NCBI GenBank assembly: GCA_038246785.1
Contig: JBBRVP010000011.1
Coordinates: 19,620-83,619 of the forward strand
Origin: JBBRVP01 sp038246785
Lineage (GTDB): Bacteria > Actinomycetota > Actinomycetes > Jiangellales > Jiangellaceae
Direction: 5' to 3'
DNA: 64,000 nt
The stretch's first letter is position 1. Every line of letters starts with the position of its first letter. Made by a program: the position numbers and the translations under genes. The notes beneath the pieces are model-generated. The model ran no database searches, was not told the origin of the DNA, and saw only the letters and a list, made by a program, of their open reading frames with translations. Below, piece by piece: positions 26,641 to 35,357 of the stretch.

Positions 26641-26833
26641 GGGTGCTCCCCTCTACGGACAGTTCACGACAGTGTGGATGAGTCCGACCAACGGACGACC
26701 GGGCGGGGTCGCGGCCGCGCGCAGACGTCCACGGCGCAGCACCGTGGGCGCCGTCTCGTGGTACGCACGGCACACCGCCGACCGGCGGCCACCAAGACGC
26801 TTCGCTCGACAGGTTTCCGCACGTCAGGACGTG

Positions 26834-26885
26834 CTTGACGTCAAGCTGAACTTGACGGACGCTGCTCGTCAAGGATAGCTTGACG
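26834..26885. promoter_or_regulatory. Cluster of CTTGACG half-sites (candidate operators) before the C45 hydrolase
   Basis: CTTGACGTCAAG (26834-26845) is a perfect palindrome. It is followed by CTTGACG (26851-26857), CGTCAAG (26867-26873) and CTTGACG (26879-26885), the last ending two bases before the ATG at 26888. Five half-sites in 52 bases, in both orientations, point to cooperative binding of a dimeric regulator across the divergent promoter of the permease operon and the C45 gene. The remaining part of 26641-26833 shows no other clear signal. Confidence 0.6.
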
Positions 26886-26887
26886 AC

Positions 26888-28132
26888 ATGACGCGACGAG
26901 AGATCACAACAATTCGCCCGCTCGACACCATCGACCCCGCCCGCCCGCAGCCGCCCGCCGACCGCCCTGGCACGGGCATCGGACGGGCCGACATCGACTG
27001 GGCGCGCATCCGGTGGGCCGACATCGACTGGGCGCGCATCCGGTGGGCCGACATCGACTTCTGGGAGCGCGCCGTCCGGGACGAGTTCGTCCGGCGACAC
27101 GACAGCGCCGACCAAGGGAACGGCATCGGTGCCACGTGCAGACCCGCTGCCCCGGGTCGCCTTCTCACCATGCATGCCATCAGCGAGGACGTGCCCGGGC
27201 CACGGTGGGCCCAGCTGTACGAGGCGACGCGCTCGGCCTACCACAGCTGGTATCTCGCAGCCGGGCACGGCCAGCGACCGTCGCTCGCCGAAGCCCGGGA
27301 CCGTCTCGAGGAGCACATGCCCGAGCTCGTGCCCGTGTGGGAGCGGCTCGTGGAGCTCGCCGGCCATGAGGAGGTGTCCGCACGATTGTTGACGATGTGG
27401 GACATGCCCCCGTTCATCTCGGGCTGCTCGCAAGCCGTGCTGCCGGGAACCGAACCGGTCCTCGTGCGCAACTACGACTACGACCCTGCGCTGTTCGAGG
27501 GGGTCGTGTCGTCGACGAACTACTCCGGCACGCGGCAGGTGACCGGAACCAGTGACCTGCTGTGGGGCCTGCTCGACGGGATGAACGAGGACGGCCTGAC
27601 GGTGTCGTTGGCCTATGGCGGCCGTCCCGGCGCCGGCCACGGCTTCGGGATCCCTCTGGTCCTCAGGTACCTCCTCGAGACCTGCTCGACGGTCCGCGAC
27701 GCGATCAGGACATTGCGCCGGCTGCCGGTCGCGCAGGCGTACAACCTCACCCTCGCCGACACCAGCGGCGACCACGCGTCGGTGTTCGTCGCGCCCGCCG
27801 AGGCGCCGGATGTCAGCTCGCTCGCGGCGGTGACCAACCATCGTCTCGATACCGTCGAGCACCCGCACGCCGCCGGCCGGGTACGTAGCCGTGAGCGGCA
27901 AGAGGTTCTCGAGACCGCCCTGCGCCGAGGCAGCTCCGCCGACGACCTCGTGGCGAGCCTTCTCGTCCCTCCGCTCCGCAGCGACGAGTACGCCGTCGGA
28001 TTCGGCACGCTGTACACGGTGCTCTACGAACCCGCCGCCGGCCGGGTCACGTACAGCTGGCCGGACTCGACGTGGCAGCCCCAACTCACCCAAAGCGATG
28101 GGACGCACACCGCGAGGTTAGCCCCCTGCTGA
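26888..28132 (+). CDS. C45-family Ntn hydrolase (acyl-CoA:6-APA acyltransferase-like)
   Basis: A 414-residue protein of the AAT/C45 Ntn-hydrolase family. The expected self-cleavage site is Gly179-Cys180 in ISGCSQAV, where Cys180 would become the N-terminal nucleophile of the beta chain. VLVRNYDYDP, SLAYGGRPGAGHGFG and AVTNHRLDTVEHP fit the family. Members hydrolyse or transfer acyl groups on amides. The first ~60 residues carry a tandem repeat and look like an extension of the pro-region. A candidate ribosome site AAGGA is 12 bases upstream. It is divergent from the permease/NylB-like/ATP-grasp operon and likely acts on the same compound or its conjugate. Confidence 0.82.
   Translation: MTRREITTIRPLDTIDPARPQPPADRPGTGIGRADIDWARIRWADIDWARIRWADIDFWERAVRDEFVRRHDSADQGNGIGATCRPAAPGRLLTMHAISEDVPGPRWAQLYEATRSAYHSWYLAAGHGQRPSLAEARDRLEEHMPELVPVWERLVELAGHEEVSARLLTMWDMPPFISGCSQAVLPGTEPVLVRNYDYDPALFEGVVSSTNYSGTRQVTGTSDLLWGLLDGMNEDGLTVSLAYGGRPGAGHGFGIPLVLRYLLETCSTVRDAIRTLRRLPVAQAYNLTLADTSGDHASVFVAPAEAPDVSSLAAVTNHRLDTVEHPHAAGRVRSRERQEVLETALRRGSSADDLVASLLVPPLRSDEYAVGFGTLYTVLYEPAAGRVTYSWPDSTWQPQLTQSDGTHTARLAPC
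26985..27059 (+). repeat. 30-bp coding tandem repeat, 2.5 copies
   Basis: The unit GGGCCGACATCGACTGGGCG plus ten more bases repeats exactly at 26985, 27015 and 27045 (the third copy breaks after 15 bases). It is in frame and encodes a ten-residue unit A-D-I-D-W-A-R-I-R-W in the N-terminal pro-region of the C45 hydrolase. The identity at DNA level implies a recent duplication. Confidence 0.9.
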
Positions 28133-28206
28133 CCCGCTGGAGCAAGACCGGGTAGGTCACGCGAAAACAGCGCGGCATACTGACTCCCGACTCGGGGAGG
28201 CATCTG

Positions 28207-28434
28207 ATGTCCCGTCCACCGGCCGAGGTAGCCACCCGGATCCGTGAGCTCGTCGGCGAGCTTGCCGAATGCGGGGACCCGGAGGCCTTCTCCGAGCTGC
28301 TTGCCCTGAGCAGCTATCTCGGTCAGGCGATCGGAACCGCGGCGCGGACCATGGCCGAGCGACAGTCGTGGAGCGCCGTGGCCGGTCTTGTCGGCACGAC
28401 CAAGCAGGCGGCCTGGTCCCGGTGGCGCGAGTGA
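28207..28434 (+). CDS. Small helix-turn-helix-like protein
   Basis: A 75-residue protein preceded by GGGGAGG at a good distance from the ATG. The N-terminal two thirds are predicted helical and acidic; the C-terminal SWSAVAGLVGTTKQAAWSRWRE looks like a helix-turn-helix (turn at VGTT, recognition helix KQAAWSRW). I do not recognise a named family. It could be a small DNA-binding protein of actinobacterial type. It stands alone between the C45 hydrolase and the prolyl oligopeptidase. The 201 bases after it (28435-28635) show no further gene. Confidence 0.6.
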   Translation: MSRPPAEVATRIRELVGELAECGDPEAFSELLALSSYLGQAIGTAARTMAERQSWSAVAGLVGTTKQAAWSRWRE

Positions 28435-28635
28435 GGTTCACCGTGCCGAGCCGTTGCACACCGGGACCAGGTCGTCACCCTCGGATGCCCTGGTGCGGGA
28501 GCGGCCGGCAGGTCGGCGCGCCATTGACCCCGCTTCGCCCTCCTTCGCCGGAACATGGCTGGACGCGGGCGAGACATGCCTGCTCCCGTCGCCCGTCCCA
28601 CGCGACCACGTGCGTGAGGGATCAGTCCCGCGGCT

Positions 28636-30750
28636 ATGGTGCGGCGCGTGCCGCCCCGCTATCCCCCGGCCGAGCGCCAACCCGTCGTCGACGTGCTGCA
28701 CGGCACCCCCGTACCAGACCCCTACCGCTGGCTCGAGGACGCCGACAGCCCGGCCACCGCCGCCTGGACCGCGGCGCAGGAGCACCTGCTCGCCACCGAG
28801 CGCGCCGCGTGGTCGCGGCGGGACGCTTTCCGCGACCGACTCGCCGACCTGCTGTCCAGCGGCAGCATCAGCGCTCCGACCTGGCGGGGCGAGCGCCGCT
28901 TCTTCGTCCGCCGCGACCCCGACGCCGAGCACGGAGCCCTGCTCACCGTCGACGCCAGCGGCACCGAGCGGGTGCTCGTCGACCCGATGGGCATCGACCC
29001 GTCGGGCACCACCACCCTCGACGCGTGGCAGCCGTCGAAGGAGGGCGCCCTGGTCGCGTACCAGCTCTCCCACGGCGGCACCGAGGAGTCCGAGCTGTAC
29101 GTCCTGGATGCGGCCACCGGCGTCCTGGTGGAGGGGCCGATCGACCGCGCGCGCTACTCCCCCGTCGCCTGGCTCCCCGGCGGGCAGGCCTACTACTACG
29201 TACGCCGGCTCCCCCCCGACCTCGTGCCCGCGGACGAGGCGCAGTACCACCGCCGGGTCTACCTGCACCGCCTCGCCGCCGACCCCGAGCACGACGTCGA
29301 GGTCTTCGGCGCGGGCATGGACCCGGCCACCTACTACGGCGTGTCCACCAGCCGCGACGGTCGCTGGCTGGTCGTGACCGCGAGCCGCGGCACCGCGCCG
29401 CGCACCGACGTGTGGATCGCCGACCTGCACGTCTCGGCGCCGGAGGCACCGCACATGGCCCCACTGCAGGTCGGCGTCGACGCCCGCACGTCCGCGCAGG
29501 TCGGCCGAGACGGCCGGCTCTACGTGTGGACCGACCGCGACGCCCCCCGCGGCCGGCTGTGCACCACCGCCCCGGAGCAGCCCGGCGCCGAGAGCTGGAC
29601 CGACCTGGTGCCTCAGAACCCGGAGGCGGTGCTCGACGACTTTGCGATCCTCGACGGCCCCGAACTCGACCAGCCGGTGCTGCTGGTCGCCTGGACGCTG
29701 CACGCAGTCGCCGAGGTCAGCGTCCACGACCTGGCAACCGGCGAGCGGCTCAGCGAGCTGACGCTGCCCGGAATCGGCGCCATCGGACCGCTTCACGAAC
29801 GCCCCGAGGGCGGGCACGAGGCCTGGTTCGGCTACACCGACCACGCCACACCCGCCGAGGTCCTGCACTACGACGCACGCGATCGGCGGCTGAGCACGTG
29901 GGCCACCGCGCCGGGGGCGGTGGAGGTGCCGGCGGTGCGCTCGCTGGTGCTGACCGCGACGTCGGCCGACGGCACCCCCGTACGGATGTTCGCGCTCGCG
30001 CCCGCGTCCGGCGACGCCTCCAACGACGGTCCCGACCGGCCGCGGCCGACGATCCTCTACGGCTATGGCGGCTTCGGCATCCCGATGACCCCGGCCTACT
30101 CCGCCACGCTGCTGGCCTGGGTGGAGGCCGGCGGGGTATACGTCGTGGCCTGCCTGCGCGGCGGCGGCGAGGAGGGCGAGGACTGGCACCGGGCCGGGAT
30201 GGCCGCGCACAAGCAGAACGTCTTCGACGACTTCGCCGCCTGCGCCGAGCACCTCATCGCTCGCGGATGGACGACGCGCGCACAGCTCGGCAGCTCGGGC
30301 GGCTCCAACGGCGGGCTGCTCGTGGGGGCCGCGCTCACGCAGCGCCCCGACCTCTACCGCGCAGTCGTGTGCTCCGCGCCGCTGCTGGACATGGTTCGCT
30401 ACGAGCACTTCGGGCTCGGCGCGACCTGGAACGAGGAGTACGGGACGGCAGCCGACCCCGAGCAGCTCGGCTGGCTGCTGGCGTACTCGCCCTACCACTG
30501 CGTGCGCGATGGCGTGTCCTACCCGGCCACACTGTTCACGGTCTTCGCCGGCGACACCCGCGTCGACACCCTGCACGCCCGGAAGATGTGTGCGGCGCTG
30601 CAGCACGCCGACCCCGCGGGCGGCCCGTTCCTCTACCGCGAGGAGACCGACGTCGGCCACGGCGCGCGCGCCGTGAGCCGCCAGGTCGACCTGTCCGCCG
30701 ACGTGCTCGGCTTCCTCGCCGCGGAGCTCGGGCTCGTCGCGCCGCAGTGA
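28636..30750 (+). CDS. Prolyl oligopeptidase family protein (S9A)
   Basis: A 704-residue S9A serine peptidase. The N-terminal beta-propeller part begins with PYRWLEDADSPATAAW, typical of prolyl endopeptidase/oligopeptidase B. The catalytic domain shows GSSGGSNGGLL (Ser557), FAGDTRVD (Asp ~640) and DVGHGAR (His ~674). It cleaves short peptides, often after Pro or basic residues, in the cytoplasm. No signal peptide is visible. GTG 28648 is an in-frame alternative start four codons downstream. Confidence 0.92.
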   Translation: MVRRVPPRYPPAERQPVVDVLHGTPVPDPYRWLEDADSPATAAWTAAQEHLLATERAAWSRRDAFRDRLADLLSSGSISAPTWRGERRFFVRRDPDAEHGALLTVDASGTERVLVDPMGIDPSGTTTLDAWQPSKEGALVAYQLSHGGTEESELYVLDAATGVLVEGPIDRARYSPVAWLPGGQAYYYVRRLPPDLVPADEAQYHRRVYLHRLAADPEHDVEVFGAGMDPATYYGVSTSRDGRWLVVTASRGTAPRTDVWIADLHVSAPEAPHMAPLQVGVDARTSAQVGRDGRLYVWTDRDAPRGRLCTTAPEQPGAESWTDLVPQNPEAVLDDFAILDGPELDQPVLLVAWTLHAVAEVSVHDLATGERLSELTLPGIGAIGPLHERPEGGHEAWFGYTDHATPAEVLHYDARDRRLSTWATAPGAVEVPAVRSLVLTATSADGTPVRMFALAPASGDASNDGPDRPRPTILYGYGGFGIPMTPAYSATLLAWVEAGGVYVVACLRGGGEEGEDWHRAGMAAHKQNVFDDFAACAEHLIARGWTTRAQLGSSGGSNGGLLVGAALTQRPDLYRAVVCSAPLLDMVRYEHFGLGATWNEEYGTAADPEQLGWLLAYSPYHCVRDGVSYPATLFTVFAGDTRVDTLHARKMCAALQHADPAGGPFLYREETDVGHGARAVSRQVDLSADVLGFLAAELGLVAPQ

Positions 30751-30834
30751 GGCACACAACCGTGTGAACCGCCTCACCAGCCACGCGCGGAGCGCCCCCT
30801 TCGCGCCTCCGCGTTGCGTCACGATGGACGCGCC

Positions 30835-31842
30835 ATGAGCCTTCTTGACTTCCTCCTCGCCATCGTCGACCCCAACGCTCCGGACCCGGAGCGGTACTCG
30901 CGGCAGTGGTGGGTCGACACCGTGCTCGGCGTGCCGCTGACCATCCTGCTCATCCTCGTGGTGGCGCTCGTCGCGCGCTGGCTCGCGCACCGCGGCGTCG
31001 ACCGGCTGGTGCGCCGAATCGCGAACTCGCAGGAGCGGGAGCGCGAGCGGGTGCCCGCCGCCGGCCGGGCCGCCCAGGTGGTGCTCGGCGAGAGCGAGGA
31101 GTTCTCGGCGCGACGCGCCCTGCGGGCGACGACGATGGGATCGCTGTTCAAGAGCATCACCACCGCGGTGGTGTTCGCGGTCGCCGCCGTCATGATCCTC
31201 TCCGCGCTCGGCATCGACGTCGCGCCGATCATCGCCAGCGCCGGCATCCTCGGTGTCGCCCTCGGCTTCGGTGCGCAGAACCTCGTCAAGGACTTCATCT
31301 CCGGCGTGTTCATGCTGCTGGAGGACCAGTACGGCGTCGGGGACGTCGTCGACACCGGCTTCGGCTCCGGAGTGGTGGAAAGCGTCGGTCTGCGAGTTAC
31401 CCGGCTGCGCGACGTCGACGGCACCGTCTGGTACGTCCGCAACGGCGAGGTGGTCCGCATCGGCAACAAGAGCCAGGGCTGGTCGCGGGCGGTCATCGAC
31501 GTGGGCGTGGCCTACGGCGAGGACGTCGGGCGGGTACGCCAGGTCCTGCTCGCCACCGCGGAGGAGCTCCGCAGCGACCCGGTCCTCGGCGAGCTCGTGC
31601 TGGCCGACCCGGAGGTCTGGGGGGTCGAGCAGCTCGCCGCCGACTCGGTCGTGGTCCGGGTGGTCGTCAAGACCCGCCCGCTGGAGCAGTGGAGGATCGC
31701 CCGCGACTACCGCGAGCGGGTCAAGCGCGCCTTCGACGCGGCCGGCATCGAGATCCCGTTCCCTCAGCGCACGGTGTGGATGCGCCGCCCCGAGGAAACC
31801 GGCAGTCCGGACGAGTCGGCGGCGGCGACTCCGCGCGAATGA
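30835..31842 (+). CDS. MscS family mechanosensitive ion channel
   Basis: A 335-residue protein with three hydrophobic segments (about 25-45, 105-125, 130-150). The pore-lining helix and beta domain show GILGVALGFGAQNLVKDFISG followed by VGDVVD, the classical MscS signature. The channel releases solutes under hypo-osmotic shock. I prefer ATG 30835 (MSLLDFLLAIVD); an in-frame TTG lies seven codons upstream. A 50-residue hydrophilic insertion follows the first segment. Confidence 0.92.
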   Translation: MSLLDFLLAIVDPNAPDPERYSRQWWVDTVLGVPLTILLILVVALVARWLAHRGVDRLVRRIANSQERERERVPAAGRAAQVVLGESEEFSARRALRATTMGSLFKSITTAVVFAVAAVMILSALGIDVAPIIASAGILGVALGFGAQNLVKDFISGVFMLLEDQYGVGDVVDTGFGSGVVESVGLRVTRLRDVDGTVWYVRNGEVVRIGNKSQGWSRAVIDVGVAYGEDVGRVRQVLLATAEELRSDPVLGELVLADPEVWGVEQLAADSVVVRVVVKTRPLEQWRIARDYRERVKRAFDAAGIEIPFPQRTVWMRRPEETGSPDESAAATPRE

Positions 31843-31888
31843 CCACGCCCGGATGCGGGCCACCAGGCGGGCGGGCAGGATCGACGGC

Positions 31889-33412
31889 ATGGCCGAGCAG
31901 TCCCGTACCGCACTCGTCACCGGCGCCACCGGCTACATCGGCGGGCGCCTGGTTCCGCGACTGCTCGACGCCGGCTTCACGGTGCGGGCGGCGGCGCGCA
32001 GCACGTCGCTCCTGCGGGACCGGCCGTGGGCCGCCGACGTCGAGCCGGTGGTGCTGGACGTGCTCGACCCCGACACGCTCGGGCCGGCGCTGGCGGGTGT
32101 GGACGTCGCGTACTACCTCATCCACGCCATCGGCAAGGGCGACGACTTCGCCGACCTCGACCGGCGGGCGGCGCGCAACTTCGCCGACGCGGCCCGGCGC
32201 GCCGGCGTACGCCGCATCGTCTACCTCGGCGGCCTCAACCCTGAGGACGAGGAGCTCTCCCCGCACCTGCGCAGCCGCGCGGAGGTGGGCCGCATTCTCC
32301 TCGACAGCGGCGTGCCGACAGCGATGCTGCAGGCGGCGGTCATCATCGGCAGCGGCGGCGCCAGCTTCGAGATGCTGCGCTATCTCACCGAGCGCCTCCC
32401 GGCCATGGTCACGCCCACGTGGGTCAGCAGCCGCATCCAGCCGATCGCCGTCCGCGACGTGCTGCATTACCTGGTCGGCGCGGCGTCCATGCCGCCGCAG
32501 GTCAACCGGACCTTCGACATCGGCGGTCCCGACGTGCTCACCTACCTGGAGATGATGCAGCGGTACGCCAATGTGGCCGGCCTTCCGCGCCGCCGGGTCC
32601 TACCGGTGCCGGTGCTGTCCCCGTCGCTGTCCAGCCACTGGGTCGGGTTCGTCACACCGGTGCCCAGCGGCATCGCCCGACCGCTCGTGGAGAGCCTGCG
32701 CAACACCGTCGTCTGCCGCGAGCACGACATCGCCGACTGGGTCCCCGACCCCGACGGCGGGCTCACGTCGTTCGACCGGTCGGTCAAGCTCGCGCTGCAG
32801 CGCATCCGGGACGCCGACGTGGCCACCCACTGGTCCGACGCGGAGGTGCGCGGAGCGCCGAGCGACCCGTTGCCGACCGACCCCGACTGGGCCGGCGGTG
32901 ACCTCTACACCGACGAGCGGGAGCGGGTCGTAGCGGCCAGCCGCGAGTCGCTGTGGGAGGTCGTCGAGGGCATCGGCGGCGAGCACGGGTGGTACTCCTG
33001 GGCGCTGGCCTGGCGAGTGCGCGGCGTGCTCGACCGCTTCAGCGGCGGTCCCGGCATGCGCCGCGGCCGCCGCAACCCCGACGCGGTGCACGTCGGCGAC
33101 GCGCTGGACTGGTGGCGGGTCGAGGAGGTCAAGCCGCTGGAGCTGTTGCGGCTGCGGGGCGAGATGCGAGTGCCGGGCGAGGCCTGGCTGGACCTCTCGA
33201 TCGGCACCGACGAGCGCGATCGCACGCTGCTGCGGCAGCGCGCGATCTTCCATCCCCGCGGCCTGTCCGGCCAGCTCTACTGGTGGAGCGTCTGGCCCTT
33301 CCACGGCATCGTCTTCGGGTCGATGCAGCGCAACATCGCGAAGGCGGCCGAGGAGCTGGAGCGCGCGGCCCGGGAGGGCCGGGAGCCGGCCTGGCGGCGT
33401 ACGGCGGTCTGA
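31889..33412 (+). CDS. NAD(P)-binding SDR-type protein with C-terminal DUF2867 domain
   Basis: A 507-residue two-domain protein. Residues 1 to ~330 are an atypical short-chain dehydrogenase with the nucleotide motif VTGATGYIGGRLVPRLLDAG. Residues ~340-500 match DUF2867, seen in LWEVVEGIGGEHGWYSW and QLYWWSVWPFHGIVFGSM. An AGGA ribosome site is 8 bases before the ATG; the open frame upstream overlaps mscS and is not used. This fusion is found in many actinobacteria; its substrate is not known. No membrane segments. Confidence 0.87.
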   Translation: MAEQSRTALVTGATGYIGGRLVPRLLDAGFTVRAAARSTSLLRDRPWAADVEPVVLDVLDPDTLGPALAGVDVAYYLIHAIGKGDDFADLDRRAARNFADAARRAGVRRIVYLGGLNPEDEELSPHLRSRAEVGRILLDSGVPTAMLQAAVIIGSGGASFEMLRYLTERLPAMVTPTWVSSRIQPIAVRDVLHYLVGAASMPPQVNRTFDIGGPDVLTYLEMMQRYANVAGLPRRRVLPVPVLSPSLSSHWVGFVTPVPSGIARPLVESLRNTVVCREHDIADWVPDPDGGLTSFDRSVKLALQRIRDADVATHWSDAEVRGAPSDPLPTDPDWAGGDLYTDERERVVAASRESLWEVVEGIGGEHGWYSWALAWRVRGVLDRFSGGPGMRRGRRNPDAVHVGDALDWWRVEEVKPLELLRLRGEMRVPGEAWLDLSIGTDERDRTLLRQRAIFHPRGLSGQLYWWSVWPFHGIVFGSMQRNIAKAAEELERAAREGREPAWRRTAV

Positions 33413-33478
33413 CCGCTCCCACCCCTGGCTGCCGCCGCCGGGCACCTCGCGCGGCTGTGAGGCGGGGACAATCGGCGG

Positions 33479-34765
33479 GTGACCACTGCCACCCCCGTAC
33501 CCCTGCTCGACGACTCTGGCGTCACCGACGAAGACCGCCGTCGCGACCTGCGACGCATGAAGGCCTTTGCCGGCGGCCTGCTCGTGCTCGCTGCGGTCGT
33601 CTTCGTCGTGGCCAAGCGGGCGGAGGCGGCCGGCGCGGGGGCGTGGGTCGGGTACGTCGTCACGGCCGCCGAGGCCGGCATGGTTGGCGGGCTCGCCGAC
33701 TGGTTCGCGGTCACCGCGCTGTTCCGGCACCCGCTGGGGCTGCCCATCCCGCACACGGCGATCGTCCCCAACCGCAAGGACCAGCTCGGCCGCAACCTCG
33801 GCGACTTCGTCGGCACGCACTTCCTCGCCGAGGAGGTCGTGCGCGGGCGGGTGCGCAGCGCAGACATCTCCGGGCGCGTCGGGGCATGGCTGACCGAGAA
33901 GGCGAACGCGGAGCGGGTCGTGGGCGAGGCGGCGACCGCTCTGCGCGGGACGTTGGCGGTGCTGCGCGACGAGGACGTTCAGGACCTCCTCGAGCAGACG
34001 GTGGTCCGCCCGCTCGCCAAGCTCCCGGTCGGCCCGCCGCTGGGCCGGGTGCTCGACCGTGTGGTGCTCGACGGGTCGCACCGCGGCCTCGTCGACCTCG
34101 TCGTGGGCGAGGCGGCCGCGTGGCTGCGCGCCAACCGGCGGGCCGTCGTGGACGTGATCGCCCGCCAGGCGCCGACGTGGTCGCCACGGTTGGTCGACGA
34201 GATCGTGGCGTACCGGGTCTATCTCGAGATCGTCCGCTTCGTCGACGAAGTGGGTGAGCGCCAGGATCACTCCGCCCGCCAGGCGTTCGACCGCTACCTC
34301 GCCACGCTCGCGGTCGACCTGCGGACCAAGCCGGAGACGATGGCGCAAGCCGACGCGCTGTGGGACCGGCTGCTCGACCATGCCGAGGTGCGCCGGGCGA
34401 TCGGCGAGATCTGGTCGAGCGTCCGACGGGTGCTGCTCGAGGCCATCGAGGACCCCGCCAGCGAGCTGCGCCGGCGGGCGGTGGTCGGGCTGCAGTCGCT
34501 CGGCGCCCGCCTCGGCGAGGACTCCGACCTGCGGGCCAAGACCAACGGCTGGATCGAGGACGTGGTCGCGCACGTCGCCACGACCTACCGCTCCGAACTC
34601 ACCACGGTGATCACCGACACGATCGAGCGGTGGGGCCCCGAGGAGACGACCCGGCGTATCGAGCTGCGCGTCGGGCGGGACCTGCAGTTCATCCGCGTCA
34701 ACGGGACGGTCGTCGGCGCGCTCGCCGGCCTGGTGATCCATGCCGTGGGGACGCTGCTTGGCTGA
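33479..34765 (+). CDS. DUF445 family membrane-associated protein
   Basis: A 428-residue protein with an N-terminal hydrophobic stretch (LLVLAAVVFVVAKRAE) and the DUF445 signature AAEAGMVGGLADWFAVTALFRHPLGLP. The long middle is helical and hydrophilic, and a short hydrophobic tail (VVGALAGLVIHAVGTLL) closes it. The pattern fits the family (YjiN/YheB-like). No function is established. GTG 33479 is used; the gene ends before a strong palindromic region shared with the convergent osmC-type gene. Confidence 0.85.
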   Translation: MTTATPVPLLDDSGVTDEDRRRDLRRMKAFAGGLLVLAAVVFVVAKRAEAAGAGAWVGYVVTAAEAGMVGGLADWFAVTALFRHPLGLPIPHTAIVPNRKDQLGRNLGDFVGTHFLAEEVVRGRVRSADISGRVGAWLTEKANAERVVGEAATALRGTLAVLRDEDVQDLLEQTVVRPLAKLPVGPPLGRVLDRVVLDGSHRGLVDLVVGEAAAWLRANRRAVVDVIARQAPTWSPRLVDEIVAYRVYLEIVRFVDEVGERQDHSARQAFDRYLATLAVDLRTKPETMAQADALWDRLLDHAEVRRAIGEIWSSVRRVLLEAIEDPASELRRRAVVGLQSLGARLGEDSDLRAKTNGWIEDVVAHVATTYRSELTTVITDTIERWGPEETTRRIELRVGRDLQFIRVNGTVVGALAGLVIHAVGTLLG

Positions 34766-34796
34766 GCCAGTCGTACGCAGCGGGCCTTGCCGAGCG

Positions 34797-34864
34797 CAAC
34801 TCCCCCTTCCCGCGTCCTGCAGGACTCGCCAAGGGGGAGTTGATCACGTTAACGTGATCAACTC
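34797..34864. terminator. Two overlapping perfect palindromes between convergent genes
   Basis: CAACTCCCCCTT (34797-34808) pairs perfectly with AAGGGGGAGTTG (34831-34842), and the loop itself holds the perfect 12-base palindrome GTCCTGCAGGAC (34814-34825). The GAGTTG of the right arm is also the start of a perfect 28-base palindrome (34837-34864) centred on GTTAAC. The two stems cannot both form fully. The element ends two bases before the stop codon of the osmC-type gene, so a bidirectional terminator is likely. Confidence 0.75.
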
Positions 34865-34865
34865 G

Positions 34866-35291
34866 TCAGGCCAGGGCGGCGTCCAGCGTGATCGGCACGG
34901 CGTTGAGCGCCTGGCTGACCGGACAGCCCTCCTTGGCGGCCTCCGCGGCGGCCGCGAAGTCCTCCGCCGACATGCCGGGCACCGCGCCGCGCACCCGCAG
35001 CCGGATGCCGGTGATGCCGGTGCCGGGCTGGAAGTCGACCTCCGCGGTCGTGTCCAGCGCCTCCGCCGTCGATCCGGCCTCGGCGAGCGCGAGCGACAGC
35101 GCCATCGAGAAACAGCCGGAGTGCGCGGCGGCGATGAGCTCTTCCGGGCTGGTGCGTCCCTGCGGTGTCTCGGCGCGGGCGGCCCAGGTGAGCTCGTACG
35201 TCCCGAGTCCCGAGGAGTCCAGGCTCACCTGACCGGCACCCTCCTTGAGCGTGCCTTTCCAGTGCGCTGTCGCCTTGCGGGTCGTTGCCAT
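34866..35291 (-). CDS. OsmC family peroxiredoxin
   Basis: A 141-residue OsmC/Ohr-fold protein. The two redox cysteines are in AAAHSGCFSMAL and KEGCPVSQAL, and SPEELIAAAH carries the conserved Glu. These enzymes reduce organic hydroperoxides through a Cys pair. It is divergent from glbO (65-base gap), so both may share a promoter region. Length is normal; the closest subfamily is OsmC rather than Ohr, judging from the N-terminal TAHWKGTLKEGAG. Confidence 0.92.
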   Translation of the reverse strand: MATTRKATAHWKGTLKEGAGQVSLDSSGLGTYELTWAARAETPQGRTSPEELIAAAHSGCFSMALSLALAEAGSTAEALDTTAEVDFQPGTGITGIRLRVRGAVPGMSAEDFAAAAEAAKEGCPVSQALNAVPITLDAALA

Positions 35292-35357
35292 GTGCGCCTC
35301 CTGACCAGCGTCGTCGTGCAGGCAGTCCTACCCAACTCACCTGAGAGGATGCCGGGT

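Noticed and set aside
26985..27059. Possible CRISPR-like repeat
   Set aside because: The copies are head to tail with no spacers, in frame and coding; it is a protein repeat. No CRISPR array or cas gene is seen in the window.
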